IMG/VR virus record: IMGVR_UViG_3300009504_000030
Coordinates: 1-28,011 of that record
DNA length: 28,011 bases
Source: a virus
Direction: 5' to 3' (one strand)
How positions within the stretch are numbered: position 1 is the first letter of the stretch; each line of letters begins with the position of its first letter. This document shows, in pieces, positions 1-7,240 of this stretch. A program made the position numbers and the translations under genes. The notes under the pieces were generated by a model that saw nothing but the letters and a program-made list of their open reading frames with translations, had not been told where the DNA came from and searched no databases.

Positions 1-330
1 ATCGCTCCCTTCCCAAACCCTCTTGATTGTGGCGGGTCTGACAGCAGAAGCATTAACCGCTGTCAGGACTGAGACATGAGTGGAGCGAGGGGGAGTTGGC
101 AGAACGGGAATCAGATCGAGGTCATCCATGTAGATAGGGATTTCGTTGCCTTCCTCATCGTATTCTCTTATGTCCTTGTCCTCGTAGTATCCCCAGCCCG
201 CTTTGGTCAAGTCATTCAGCAGGGGACACACTCCATTCTCGATGAGAAGCTGATTGTTCTCCTCCCAGACTTTCGGGAAGCCTTGTATTATCGAGACTAC
301 CTGTCCGCTATTCAAGTAAGTTACTATCAT
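1..330 (-). CDS. Hypothetical protein, C-terminus cut off by the window edge
   Basis: An open frame on the minus strand begins with ATG at 330 and runs 110 codons to base 1 without a stop. The start is well supported: AGGAGG lies a few bases upstream, directly after the TAA of the tail-fibre-like gene (340-342). The visible part starts MIVTYLNSGQ and contains an acidic stretch with paired tyrosines (YYEDKDIREYDEEGNE) and later a proline-rich segment (VLPTPP). No family is recognised. Its place after the fibre-like gene suggests a tail or fibre-associated protein, which is inference only. The frame has no terminator inside the window, so length and C-terminal domains are unknown. Confidence 0.75.
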   Translation of the reverse strand, partial: MIVTYLNSGQVVSIIQGFPKVWEENNQLLIENGVCPLLNDLTKAGWGYYEDKDIREYDEEGNEIPIYMDDLDLIPVLPTPPRSTHVSVLTAVNASAVRPATIKRVWEGSD

Positions 331-339
331 GTGTCCTCC

Positions 340-1797
340 TTATGTCCACCAGTTCGGCACAGTTGCCGAAACCGCGGGGTCAATGTCGGCGGTGCAGTTG
401 TTGAAAACCTGGGAATTGGCAAGTATTCCTGCACTGCCTTCTGCAATGCGTATACCTGTAGTGCAATCGCTAATGTAATTCTTCTGGGCAGCCGCTGAGT
501 GCATTTGGCCTAACGCCACCCTCTCAAGAGATATTCCGTATGCCCCGTTTATCAAAACATTGCGACGAGGCCAGACCGATGTTTGTACGCAGCGCATCCC
601 GTATCGTGTGCCAGCACCAGTAGCGTCACAGTAGTTGTAGTAAGCTACGGGGTCAGAAAACGCCTGTGCCCAAATGCCCACCACGCTGCCATGACAATAA
701 TTATAGTAGGCACTCCCGCCAGCATATCCGATATAGGCTATATCAGCAGTGGTCGCTCCAGTATGGCGAAGGCCATAAACTGATACAGACCTCCCTTCAA
801 TGTAAACGTGATGTGTGCCAGTCCCCGTCATTGTAGCTCCGCCACCTATGGCGTAGTACGAGGTAGCGTCAGGGTTGGTAGTCCAAGCAGCAGAGACCGT
901 AATCACCGTGGCAGTATTGCTCGCAATCGTCCTTATCTGCCCTACTCCTAGCCCTTCATAAATCCAGATATAAGCACCCGCAAACTGTCCGCTGCCTCCG
1001 CCGTTTGCGGGTGTCCAATCCTTACCTGCATCGGTCAGCGTGGTATTCGCCCCTGCTGTGGCTAGACCGTTATCGTACATATTCTCATTTGCAGCGTTGA
1101 CCGCCTTGATGGTGATATCAGCCAGTGTGCTGAATCGGGAGAACTCCAGAGCTACGTTGTTCTCGGCATAGTTCTGCTGGCCTCGGACGCTGATAGTGCA
1201 AGCATGAGCGATAATCGGAGGCAAAGCATCCAACGCACCTTTGATTGTCGCCTTCGGACTTCCACTTGTTCCTGCATCATCATCGTCACCATTAGCAGCG
1301 TCCACATAGAGAGTAATGGCTGCCTGGGTAGCATAGCCAAAGGTATTCCCCCCAGCCCCATGCACGCCTGTGGTTAAGTCTTTGTGGCTCGCCCATGCAG
1401 GGTCATTTGCTCCCATTTCTAAGAAATGTCCCGCTGTCCCTTTGGCTAATCTTGCTGCTTGGGTGGCATCACGATAGAGAATATCTCCCCTTGTGGTGAA
1501 GATGGAATCAGGTACAGCATCCTGCACTTCCTCTATCACACCAGCAGTTACCACAAGAGCCACAGATACACCAGCCAAGTGTGCTACAGCAGATGTGTCT
1601 TCCTGCGCCCTGACAATGGTAATCGCATCAGTAGACCTCGCTGTGGCCTTGACGATCTCCTTGTTGTCTATGGCAAGCATGAAGTCGCCCTCAGCAGGGA
1701 ATAGAGCACCATCGCCCGAATCTACAGACAACTCCGTGACGCTGTCGTTTATCCCCGCTGCAAGCGTACTCTCAGCGTAGTTCTCTAGCTTATACAT
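340..1797 (-). CDS. Tail fibre / appendage protein with predicted beta-helix
   Basis: A 485-residue protein with AGGAGG upstream of its ATG at 1797. Residues 1-95 are small and rich in Ala, Val and Thr, like phage fibre attachment domains. Residues ~100-135 hold a pattern common in fibre linkers (TRGDILYRD, then RLAKGTAGHFLEMG, then DPAWA). From ~165 the motif LYVDAANGDDDDAGTSGSPKAT looks like the entry of a right-handed beta-helix (YVD...GsPkaTI). The rest is Gly/Asn/Thr-rich and fits repeated beta-helix coils. These folds usually form receptor-binding or depolymerising spikes. No catalytic residues could be assigned. Host recognition is inferred from architecture and position at the distal end of the structural block. 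Codon use here has more GCC/ACC/CGN than the other genes, as is common for exchanged fibre genes. Confidence 0.65.
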   Translation of the reverse strand: MYKLENYAESTLAAGINDSVTELSVDSGDGALFPAEGDFMLAIDNKEIVKATARSTDAITIVRAQEDTSAVAHLAGVSVALVVTAGVIEEVQDAVPDSIFTTRGDILYRDATQAARLAKGTAGHFLEMGANDPAWASHKDLTTGVHGAGGNTFGYATQAAITLYVDAANGDDDDAGTSGSPKATIKGALDALPPIIAHACTISVRGQQNYAENNVALEFSRFSTLADITIKAVNAANENMYDNGLATAGANTTLTDAGKDWTPANGGGSGQFAGAYIWIYEGLGVGQIRTIASNTATVITVSAAWTTNPDATSYYAIGGGATMTGTGTHHVYIEGRSVSVYGLRHTGATTADIAYIGYAGGSAYYNYCHGSVVGIWAQAFSDPVAYYNYCDATGAGTRYGMRCVQTSVWPRRNVLINGAYGISLERVALGQMHSAAAQKNYISDCTTGIRIAEGSAGILANSQVFNNCTADIDPAVSATVPNWWT

Positions 1798-1812
1798 GAG
1801 TCCTCCTTACAA

Positions 1813-1841
1813 TCAGAGGCAGGATATTAGCCTGCCCCTGA
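1813..1841 (-). other. Intergenic hairpin
   Basis: Within the 62-nt gap between the 134-residue gene and the fibre-like gene. TCAG (1813-1816) plus GGCAGG (1818-1823) pair with CCTGCC (1831-1836) plus CTGA (1838-1841): ten pairs, one mismatch and a 7-nt loop. On the transcribed minus strand no U-tract follows; the next sequence is the AGGAGG site of the next gene. It is better read as an mRNA processing or stability element than an intrinsic terminator. Confidence 0.55.
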
Positions 1842-1859
1842 CCCGTTATCCCGTTGTGC

Positions 1860-2264
1860 TTACGTACCGTCAACGGACTGCACACTGAGGGTCTCCTTCA
1901 CCTTGTCACCAGCCTCAAATGTTACGCTTGCAGCCCACTCATGGAAGGCTTGCAGGTTATCATCTGTCTTGGTGATGGTAGTGAAGATTCCTGCCCCGTA
2001 CACAGTATTGGCTCCAGGCTCCCACGCATCCTTCTCCATCTTCACGGTGTCGTCAGTCTTGGTTGTTGTTGCACGGGCAGGGGATACGGCTTCCCTGTCA
2101 CCAACCTCTGTGAAGTTGGCTGTGTCCACGTCAAAGGCTGCCATATCTACTCCACACAAGGCAAGATGGGTGAACTCTGCCCCTGCATTTGAGGTTGCCC
2201 CTCCTGATAGGAACCTGCTCACATTCTGGTACAGTTTTGCTGTTACTAATGATCTCTCAGCCAT
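1860..2264 (-). CDS. Putative phage structural protein
   Basis: A 134-residue protein; the ATG at 2264 follows AGGAGGTAAAC, and that AGGAGG also forms the final Arg-Arg codons of the upstream gene. The sequence is mildly acidic and beta-rich, with Thr/Ala-rich strands (VSPARATTTKTDDTVKMEKD, then YGAGIFTTITKTDDNLQ) and no signal peptide or membrane segment. It resembles small tail or adaptor proteins only in style and no family is recognised. Its place among structural genes and the very close spacing suggest a virion component. Function is inference. Confidence 0.6.
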   Translation of the reverse strand: MAERSLVTAKLYQNVSRFLSGGATSNAGAEFTHLALCGVDMAAFDVDTANFTEVGDREAVSPARATTTKTDDTVKMEKDAWEPGANTVYGAGIFTTITKTDDNLQAFHEWAASVTFEAGDKVKETLSVQSVDGT

Positions 2265-2266
2265 GT

Positions 2267-2533
2267 TTACCTCCTTAATAGGTTCTTGATTAAGAGCTTG
2301 AGTGCCTCGACCCGCACTTGCTCTGGCTTCTCTCCAGTTCTCAGGTACATCGGTATCTGGTCTCTCCGATGCCTCATTGCATACTTAATTCTCTCTGCCT
2401 GGTACAAGTTCCCCCAGAAGTCTTTAGCATCCTCGGACGTGAAAGCTACCAGGAGGTTGCCCTCACTGTCTGTACACTCCGTAGTTCCCACGACCTTTCG
2501 AGAGAACCCTGCACTCCCCGTCCTGCTACCCAT
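2267..2533 (-). CDS. Hypothetical protein, 88 aa
   Basis: A basic 88-residue protein starting at ATG 2533, inside the last codons of the ParB-like gene (8-bp overlap), so translation is probably coupled. The N-terminal part (residues 10-40) looks like two beta strands with TTECTDSEGNLLVAF. The C-terminal half is helical and strongly basic (YAMRHRRDQ, then VEALKLLIKNLLRR). No motif is recognised. The basic helix could bind nucleic acid or protein. The stop TAA overlaps the Shine-Dalgarno site of the next gene. Confidence 0.55.
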   Translation of the reverse strand: MGSRTGSAGFSRKVVGTTECTDSEGNLLVAFTSEDAKDFWGNLYQAERIKYAMRHRRDQIPMYLRTGEKPEQVRVEALKLLIKNLLRR

Positions 2534-2795
2534 ACAACTTAACCTTCATCTCAACAGCCTTGTTTGCTTGGACTATTGCGGTCAACCTGTGGTATCCATT
2601 CTTGACCCCTTCCTTTCGGACTGCAATGAACTTATCCTCTTCCCCAGTCCTCCAGTTGCCGCCCTTTATGTCGGCAACAAACCTTGCCACCTTCTCTGGC
2701 TGGACGTCCTGAGCCTTACACCTGCTCATCCATTCCTTAGCCAGCTTAGGCGTGACAAGGATAATCTCTGACCCGTCAAGTGCCTTCTCGCCCAT
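2526..2795 (-). CDS. ParB-like-fold (DGQHRL-type) domain protein
   Basis: An 89-residue protein matching the layout of the ParB/sulfiredoxin-like domain often found in phages: an N-terminal strand with ITP-like start (IILVTPKLAKEWM, residues 11-23), a central helix with DIKGGNW (42-48), and the signature loop NGYHRLTAIV (66-75) where the family has DGQHRLxAi. Here Asp is replaced by Asn and Gln by Tyr, while His69, Arg70 and Leu71 are kept. In ParB relatives this loop binds nucleotide and phosphate (CTP/ATP) or gives nuclease activity; whether this variant is active is unclear. Its Shine-Dalgarno site is weak (GGGAG about 13 nt upstream). Its position next to the holin-like gene in a structural block is unusual for a partition function. 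Confidence 0.6.
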   Translation of the reverse strand: MGEKALDGSEIILVTPKLAKEWMSRCKAQDVQPEKVARFVADIKGGNWRTGEEDKFIAVRKEGVKNGYHRLTAIVQANKAVEMKVKLYG

Positions 2796-2798
2796 ATT

Positions 2799-3029
2799 CT
2801 ACACCGAGCTCCCGTTCCTTGCAACAACGAACAGGACAGTCAGGATAGCCATTAGGAGGGGAATCACTACCCACATCTTACCTTCAAGGTGAGCTAACTT
2901 CTTAGAAGTTTCTATCTGCTCCCCAATCAGAGCATCCTGCTTAATATCCATAGTGTTTATGTCCTCGGTTATCTCCACACACTTCTCAGCAAGCTCCTTA
3001 ACCTCTGGACACAGATCTCTTTCAGTCAT
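2799..3029 (-). CDS. Holin-like / XhlA-like coiled-coil membrane protein
   Basis: A 76-residue protein from ATG 3029, chosen over an in-frame start at 3062 because GGGGAGGAAGC immediately precedes it and it overlaps the stop of the 59-residue gene by 8 bp. Residues 5-50 are a charged amphipathic helix suited to a coiled coil (VKELAEKCVEITEDI, later TSKKLAHLEGK). Residues 52-72 form one hydrophobic membrane segment (WVVIPLLMAILTVLFVVA), followed by a short tail. A coiled coil ending in a single C-terminal membrane helix is the layout of XhlA-type holin-associated proteins. A lysis role is inferred from that layout; no endolysin is visible in the window to confirm it. Confidence 0.55.
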   Translation of the reverse strand: MTERDLCPEVKELAEKCVEITEDINTMDIKQDALIGEQIETSKKLAHLEGKMWVVIPLLMAILTVLFVVARNGSSV

Positions 3030-3201
3030 GCTTCCTCCCCAAATCCTTCTGGATAGCAGCATGGGTGTTCCTGTAAGCAGTCTCTGTGTCCCTACCTTCC
3101 CTTAGCTCTGTGGCTACCCCAGCAGCAAAGACTGCTTTGAGCATGTTGAGGGGGTTCACTTCCTCCATCTCCTTTAGTATCTCGTCCTCAGTCCTTTCCA
3201 T
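3022..3201 (-). CDS. Hypothetical small protein, 59 aa
   Basis: A short gene: ATG at 3201 overlaps the TAA of the 66-residue gene (TAATG), and its TGA (3022-3024) lies inside the start of the holin-like gene. The 59-residue product starts MERTEDEILKEMEEVNPLNM and is predicted helical: an acidic N-terminal helix, then FAAGVATELREG and a basic C-terminal end (QKDLGRKHD). The overlaps on both sides strongly support translation as part of a coupled cassette. No family recognised. Confidence 0.6.
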   Translation of the reverse strand: MERTEDEILKEMEEVNPLNMLKAVFAAGVATELREGRDTETAYRNTHAAIQKDLGRKHD

Positions 3202-3401
3202 TATACCCTCGGAGCCTCTGGAAGTCTAGCCTCACCACCCTTTAGCTGTTCATCTATCATAGCCTTGCACATCTCCCTGGCCTCCTCTGGAGTCCTCCCA
3301 GCACGGACTTGCTCAGCCACACAAGCAGACAAGGCTGCCTGCCTCTGGGGATCGGAGGCTCCTGCCCCCATCTTATCTATCTCTGGCATTCCTGTTGGCA
3401 T
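3201..3401 (-). CDS. Hypothetical small protein, 66 aa
   Basis: A 66-residue protein with GGAGGTAAT directly before its ATG (3401). It starts MPTGMPEIDKMGAG and contains a helical stretch with two cysteines (ALSACVAEQVRAGRTPEEAREMCKAM). The phrase RTPEEAREMC resembles small phage proteins with a conserved C-x-E-x-R segment, but no family can be named. It is coupled through TAATG to the next gene. It could be a small virion or assembly factor. Function unknown. Confidence 0.6.
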   Translation of the reverse strand: MPTGMPEIDKMGAGASDPQRQAALSACVAEQVRAGRTPEEAREMCKAMIDEQLKGGEARLPEAPRV

Positions 3402-3409
3402 ATTACCTC

Positions 3410-4105
3410 CTAGTAGTGGTTAATACCAAGGTAGAGGTCTAGGTAGTTAGTACCACCTATTCCCCATGTCCTGGCAGTTAGCATCGTAGTTCCTGGGATT
3501 GCCTTACACCCAACATTGTCAGGGATATCCTTGCCAGCAGCAGCAGAGTTCACTCTAGTACTCAACAAGGTCTCTTGGGTGATAGGCCATAGCTTGCCTG
3601 TGGTATCAGAGCCAAGAGTAATCGCACCCCCACCTTCTGTTAGGGACAGCTGGATTGTGTTAGGGTCAGTTCCTGCCCCAGCAGAATATCCCACAGTGTA
3701 GTACACAGTGTTGACGTTCACTTCACTGGGAAGGGTAGCACCCAACACTACCTTTGTGCCATCTGCTATGACATTCTTAGCTATCTGAACCAAGTTACCT
3801 GTGTTCTTGAAAGCCCCCGCAATCTCAGCCCCCTTGGTAGCACCAAATATCTCCAAGTGGGTCTTGCGATTAGCATTCTCAGAGGCCATGATGAAGAGCT
3901 TCTGGAGGTTGTAGTAGTTAGAGGTTATGGTAGCTCCGTCATAGAGCCACAGCTCCGTCCCCCATGCACCATTGCCACCAGTAACCCTCACGTATCCAGC
4001 AGCATTAGCAACGATCTTGTTGGAGGTCAGTCCATACCAAGCACTAGGCTCCTGAAATGCAAGAGCCAGTTTAGTCCCATCTGGGATCGGAAATCCTAAA
4101 GTCAT
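3410..4105 (-). CDS. Putative phage structural protein, 231 aa
   Basis: A 231-residue protein, ATG at 4105 after AGGAGGAAGAT. The sequence is rich in Gly, Asn, Thr and Ala with alternating beta-strand patterns (TVYYTVGYSAGAGTDPNT, then LSLTEGGGAITLGSDTTG), no membrane segment and no catalytic motif. The C-terminal region (TWGIGGTNYLDLYLG) is beta-rich. This composition fits a virion surface, tail or decoration protein. The segment around NVNTVYYTVGY...TIQLSLTEGG resembles the repeated beta modules found in fibre and tail tube proteins, but that is only similarity of pattern. It lies between two other probable structural genes. Confidence 0.6.
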   Translation of the reverse strand: MTLGFPIPDGTKLALAFQEPSAWYGLTSNKIVANAAGYVRVTGGNGAWGTELWLYDGATITSNYYNLQKLFIMASENANRKTHLEIFGATKGAEIAGAFKNTGNLVQIAKNVIADGTKVVLGATLPSEVNVNTVYYTVGYSAGAGTDPNTIQLSLTEGGGAITLGSDTTGKLWPITQETLLSTRVNSAAAGKDIPDNVGCKAIPGTTMLTARTWGIGGTNYLDLYLGINHY

Positions 4106-4119
4106 ATCTTCCTCCTTAT

Positions 4120-4159
4120 GGTAGGGGGAGGCAAGCCTTTCAGCACACCTCCCCCAACC
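4120..4159 (-). other. Intergenic hairpin
   Basis: In the 62-nt gap between the 212- and 231-residue structural genes. GGGGGAGG (4124-4131) pairs perfectly with CCTCCCCC (4148-4155), and GGT (4120-4122) with ACC (4157-4159) across one A-A mismatch; the loop is 16 nt. In the direction of transcription it is followed by the next ribosome binding site, not by a U-tract. It is likely an RNA stability or processing element. Confidence 0.6.
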
Positions 4160-4167
4160 TCAGTTGC

Positions 4168-4806
4168 TTAGACCTCCACTGAGCCTGTCACCAGGTCAAA
4201 GGTAACACCACAATAGAAAGCCGATGCCGTGTTCACGGAAGCAGCCACTTGGATACACAGTGAGCATCCAGGCGGGACAATGAGCTTACCATCAATAGGA
4301 GCACTCTGCCCAGCCCCAGGGGTAGCAGCACCCAGGTATGCCTGGGGAGCCCCGTAGGGAGCCCAGCCATTGGCAATGACCGTAGTGCCTACACCAGTAA
4401 CTACCTCGCTGGTTGCAGTCGGGACTTTGAATGCCTTGCCACACAGACTGTACATGGTCTGTGCCGTCAGGGAGGGGATCGCCTTCGCCGTGGTAACCAT
4501 AGCCCAAAGTGTCTCACCCACAGCTACTGCTGTTCCGATCAGCCTCCACATGTGAAGGTCGCTGACAACAAGGAGCCTGGAGCCGTTGTTATACACCTCC
4601 AGGCGAGCCGTGGTAGTGGGGACAGCAACCAAGGCTGCAAACTCAGTCGAAGTCATGATGTTCCAGCTATCCCCCCTGCGTCTGGTCTCAAAGTAGCCAG
4701 GATTACCAGCGGAAGTAAGGATGTTCTTCTGGGCATCTGCTACGGCGTTGACCTCTGATTCGAGGCCACCCGTAAAGTTGTTCTTCACCTTTATCAAAGA
4801 TTGCAT
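4168..4806 (-). CDS. Putative phage structural protein, 212 aa
   Basis: A 212-residue protein starting at ATG 4806 with AAGAAGGAGGAAGAAAC upstream. The N-terminus (MQSLIKVKNNFTGG) is followed by a helical region with RRRGD (42-46) and then a long Ala/Val/Thr/Gly-rich beta region. The C-terminal part (GKLIVPPGCSLCIQVAASVNTASAFYCGVTF) is typical of beta-sandwich decoration or receptor-contact domains, where 'vpPG..l.i......t' is common. No enzyme motif or membrane helix. A preceding 124-nt gap with two inverted repeats sets it apart from upstream genes. A virion role is inferred from composition and position. Confidence 0.6.
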   Translation of the reverse strand: MQSLIKVKNNFTGGLESEVNAVADAQKNILTSAGNPGYFETRRRGDSWNIMTSTEFAALVAVPTTTARLEVYNNGSRLLVVSDLHMWRLIGTAVAVGETLWAMVTTAKAIPSLTAQTMYSLCGKAFKVPTATSEVVTGVGTTVIANGWAPYGAPQAYLGAATPGAGQSAPIDGKLIVPPGCSLCIQVAASVNTASAFYCGVTFDLVTGSVEV

Positions 4807-4891
4807 GTTTCTTCCTCCTTCTTAATCGTTAGTACAAAGCCCCAGGACAGCCTACTCTCAAAATTAACTGCTAATAGCCACTGCCCAAGGA

Positions 4892-4919
4892 CAGGACTAT
4901 CCTGACCGACCAGGCTGGT
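4892..4919 (-). other. Two adjacent inverted repeats in a 124-nt intergenic gap
   Basis: The gap 4807-4930 holds two small dyads: CAGGA (4892-4896) with TCCTG (4900-4904) around a 3-nt centre, and ACCAG (4909-4913) with CTGGT (4915-4919) around one base. Both lie just after the stop of the 103-residue gene in the direction of transcription. No U-tract follows. They may be RNA hairpins or protein-binding dyads upstream of the 212-residue structural gene. I see no convincing promoter in the remainder of the gap. Confidence 0.4.
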
Positions 4920-4930
4920 TAATGTTCTGT

Positions 4931-5242
4931 TCACTCCTCCACCCCTATGTCTGGGTTGCCATAGTCAGTCCCAAGACCCTCAATGGACTCTATAATATCA
5001 CCTATGTCATAGCTTCCATCTTCGAGGAAAGACTCACCAAGAGTCTCATTATCTATCAAAGTGCGGACTAACACAGCCACCAAACTGGCAAGGGTTGTTA
5101 GCCCCTTTACCTGTGTCTGGTCTAACCCAGTGGGTATATCCAATACCCGCACAACATCGGCTATGGGATACCTGGTTTTCTGGCCTCCGTCTTGTACCAG
5201 AATCAAGTACCCAGATTCAAACTCTACTGTTCTTAATCCCAT
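4931..5242 (-). CDS. Hypothetical protein, 103 aa
   Basis: A 103-residue acidic protein with ATG at 5242 and AAGGAGAATTAGGGT upstream. Residues 5-40 form a short beta-rich segment (ESGYLILVQDGGQKTRYPIADVVRVLDIP). A helix follows (VKGLTTLASLVAVLVRTLID), then a very acidic C-terminus (GESFLEDGSYDIGDIIESIEGLGTDYG). No family is recognised. Position three genes after the capsid protein suggests a small head or head-tail joining protein, which is inference. Confidence 0.55.
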   Translation of the reverse strand: MGLRTVEFESGYLILVQDGGQKTRYPIADVVRVLDIPTGLDQTQVKGLTTLASLVAVLVRTLIDNETLGESFLEDGSYDIGDIIESIEGLGTDYGNPDIGVEE

Positions 5243-5262
5243 ACCCTAATTCTCCTTCTAAG

Positions 5263-5288
5263 GAGGAGAGGTGGCCAGCCCCTCCTCC
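5263..5288 (-). other. Intergenic hairpin
   Basis: GGAGGAG (5263-5269) pairs perfectly with CTCCTCC (5282-5288) across a 12-nt loop, in the 53-nt gap after the capsid cement gene. On the minus-strand RNA one arm carries the GGAGG-like sequence close to the ribosome binding site of the 103-residue gene, so pairing could limit its translation. Confidence 0.45.
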
Positions 5289-5295
5289 ACTATTG

Positions 5296-5682
5296 CTAGA
5301 CTGTGATGAAAGCCCAAGGTAGGATGAAGATTATGGGGTTGACGTTGCCTGTTCCTGCCCCAGTCACTATATGTACCCTAACGTACCTCTTGGTACTCTG
5401 GAAGCGGGTTGTGTAAACTCCCGCAGCAGCAGCTACAGGGAATGAAGACACAGTTGTATACCCACTGGCTTCAGCGTCAGAGTGCTGGACAAGGGCTGTT
5501 ATCTCATCGGCACTAACAGCCGCAGGCAAGACCATCACTACTCCTAGACCCTTGGAACCAGTCTTCTTCAGGTCAAGGACAGCGTAACCACTAGCCCTCG
5601 TAGTGGAGACAGGTGCTATGGTAGCTCCCTGGGCTATGGTTGTCCCATCGTGGAAAAGATTCAAGTCATCGTATGCTGGCAT
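5296..5682 (-). CDS. Capsid cement / decoration protein (Bbp16-like)
   Basis: A 128-residue protein directly downstream of the major capsid gene, ATG at 5682 after AGGAGGATTGAA. The layout matches the small beta-sandwich capsid cement proteins that follow HK97-fold capsid genes in Bbp16-type phages. It has an N-terminal segment with a Thr/Ala-rich repeat (GTTIAQGATIAPV), then GYAVLDLKKTGSKGLGVVMVLP, then the typical TRFQSTKRYVRVHIVTGAGTG (residues ~93-113), where family members have 'TkryvRl...ltG', ending in a hydrophobic strand. Such proteins bind the capsid surface and stabilise the head. Recognition is from motif and gene order, without an alignment. Confidence 0.65.
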   Translation of the reverse strand: MPAYDDLNLFHDGTTIAQGATIAPVSTTRASGYAVLDLKKTGSKGLGVVMVLPAAVSADEITALVQHSDAEASGYTTVSSFPVAAAAGVYTTRFQSTKRYVRVHIVTGAGTGNVNPIIFILPWAFITV

Positions 5683-5694
5683 TTCAATCCTCCT

Positions 5695-6669
5695 TTACGC
5701 AGCGGTCATCTGGAAGCCGTAAAGCCTCACCAGACTCCTGGGATCAACGGTGGCAAGACCAAGTGGCCAGTCCACCATAGTCCTGTACACTGGTTTGTCC
5801 GTCATCAAACCCAGGTCTTCGACCTCTATTGGATACTGTTGGATGCCCCAAGACATATCACCCATACCAAACTTCACGAAGTAGATGGAACTGCGGTTAC
5901 TACCAGTGGTAACCCCCGCATTTGTCTCCACATCCGTTATGATCTGGGTTGACTGGTCAGCCTTAACACCCATGTCAATCAGCCTTACTCCCTGGTAGAC
6001 ATCAACTACTCGATCAAACATGTCCTTGGTGGTATCGAGCAGCTTCAGCCTTCGCAGGAGAGACCTCAGACCAAGTAGAGTCCTCTGGCTCATCAGGGCG
6101 TAGTCAGGTTTGTGTCCCTTGATGGAGTAGATGCACTGATCTATTGCGTCCAGGAAGGCATACATCTTGGCATCCGTAGCAAGTACGGTTGTCACATCAT
6201 GCTGTACCTTCTGGGACGTGTAGCCGTCCGAATTGATGTCATCTACCCTACCAAGGAGCCCCTTGAACTCGAGTGAAGTCCCTGAACCCGAAGGGTTCCC
6301 GTTGATGAACTTGTCATTGAACTCATAGGTCATGGCCTTAATCATGAGCTGTTGCTGGATTGCTCTAGCATCAGCTATGGTATTCTTGGCTCTGGCCAGT
6401 GCCTTATCAGTGTCAATGTATCCACCAAGCAAGGAGATGTGCTCAATCTTGTGCTGAAAGTGTCCCGTGGATTCCTCATACCCAGCATTGATCTTACGAA
6501 AGCCAACGCTAGGGAGGTCTTGAATGGACACTACACCAGTAGAGAGCTGCCCTATGGTTTCCCAAGGACACATCTCAAGGATGTTGGACTCCATTATCAT
6601 GGTGTCAATAACTGACTTTCTCAAGACATCAGTTTCTATCTTTGAAAGTTCTGCTAATGTCCAAGCCAT
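5695..6669 (-). CDS. Major capsid protein (HK97 fold)
   Basis: A 324-residue protein starting at ATG 6669 with AGGAGGAACAGAAAT upstream. Its features are those of HK97-fold major capsid proteins of podovirus-like phages. The N-terminal helix is MAWTLAELSKI. A segment GFRKINAGYEESTGHFQHKIEHISLLGGYIDTDKAL (residues ~57-92) fits the E-loop and spine region. The middle carries DALDQCIYSIKG-type A-domain helices. The C-terminal part has SSIYFVKFGMGDMSWGIQQYPIEVEDLG, then VDWPLGLATVDPRSLVRLYGF, which is the usual 'veW..Gl.....s..RL.gf' ending. It follows a coiled-coil scaffold gene and precedes a cement protein, the expected order. It self-assembles with scaffold around the portal to form the procapsid. 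No prohead protease is visible. Confidence 0.88.
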   Translation of the reverse strand: MAWTLAELSKIETDVLRKSVIDTMIMESNILEMCPWETIGQLSTGVVSIQDLPSVGFRKINAGYEESTGHFQHKIEHISLLGGYIDTDKALARAKNTIADARAIQQQLMIKAMTYEFNDKFINGNPSGSGTSLEFKGLLGRVDDINSDGYTSQKVQHDVTTVLATDAKMYAFLDAIDQCIYSIKGHKPDYALMSQRTLLGLRSLLRRLKLLDTTKDMFDRVVDVYQGVRLIDMGVKADQSTQIITDVETNAGVTTGSNRSSIYFVKFGMGDMSWGIQQYPIEVEDLGLMTDKPVYRTMVDWPLGLATVDPRSLVRLYGFQMTAA

Positions 6670-6694
6670 ATTTCTGTTCCTCCTTTATCTGTGT

Positions 6695-7192
6695 TTACTG
6701 TTTGGAGTAGCCCTGTCTGGCTAACTCCATAGGTGAACCTTGCAGTGCACCTGTCCCTCCACCAGACCCAAAGTCTGGCTTTGGCTTGAAGGTATCAAGC
6801 ACTTTAATCATGGCATTCAGGGTTGTTTCATCAGCATCAGCATAGTCAGCTTCCACCATGCCTTTGCTCTTCAAGTAGTTTCTCTTGTCCTCAACGGACT
6901 TGTCCTTCACTCCTTTTAGCTCATCCTGCACCTTCTGGGCTGAGGTCTTAGCCTCATCCAGTTGCTGCTTGACAGCCTCGAAGTCTTCCTGCTTGATAGC
7001 CTTGGATATTTGCTCTTCAAGGTTCTTGACCTTCTCCCTTTCGGCCTCTAGTTTGCCACCAAGGCTTTCCTTGATGCCAACGTACTGGCTCCAAGAGACA
7101 GTTTCTGGGAACTTACCAGCTGCATCGGGCTGGACTTCTCCAGCTACCTTGCCCTGGGTCTTTCCCACATCGTCTGTACCTTCAACAGTCAT
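6695..7192 (-). CDS. Capsid scaffolding protein
   Basis: A 165-residue protein, ATG at 7192 after AAGGAGGAACA. The core (residues ~45-105) is a charged heptad-rich helix (KLEAEREKVKNLEEQISKAIKQ, continuing to VQDELKGVKDKSVEDKRNYLKS) predicted to form a long coiled coil. The C-terminus is Gly-rich then short and basic (GSGGGTG, ending ARQGYSKQ), typical of scaffold tails that contact coat protein. Immediate position upstream of the capsid gene fixes the role. It has its own upstream promoter, which would allow high expression with the coat protein. Confidence 0.82.
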   Translation of the reverse strand: MTVEGTDDVGKTQGKVAGEVQPDAAGKFPETVSWSQYVGIKESLGGKLEAEREKVKNLEEQISKAIKQEDFEAVKQQLDEAKTSAQKVQDELKGVKDKSVEDKRNYLKSKGMVEADYADADETTLNAMIKVLDTFKPKPDFGSGGGTGALQGSPMELARQGYSKQ

Positions 7193-7209
7193 TGTTCCTC
7201 CTTATAAAG

Positions 7210-7238
7210 ATACTAGCATAGTCAGTTTGGTCTGTCAA
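7210..7238 (-). promoter_or_regulatory. Sigma70-type promoter for scaffold and capsid genes
   Basis: Read on the minus strand: a perfect -35 TTGACA (7238-7233), a 17-nt spacer, then TAGTAT (7215-7210), preceded by TGC, an extended -10 TGn. Transcription would start near 7203, giving a leader of about 11 nt that contains the AGGAGG of the scaffold gene. It occupies almost the whole 48-nt gap after the giant gene, one of the few gaps in this arm. This would uncouple coat and scaffold expression from the long upstream message. Confidence 0.65.
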
Positions 7239-7240
7239 GT

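Noticed and set aside
76-498. Plus-strand frame at the left edge
   Set aside because: It lies opposite the supported minus-strand genes at 1-330 and 340-1797 and has no ribosome binding site.
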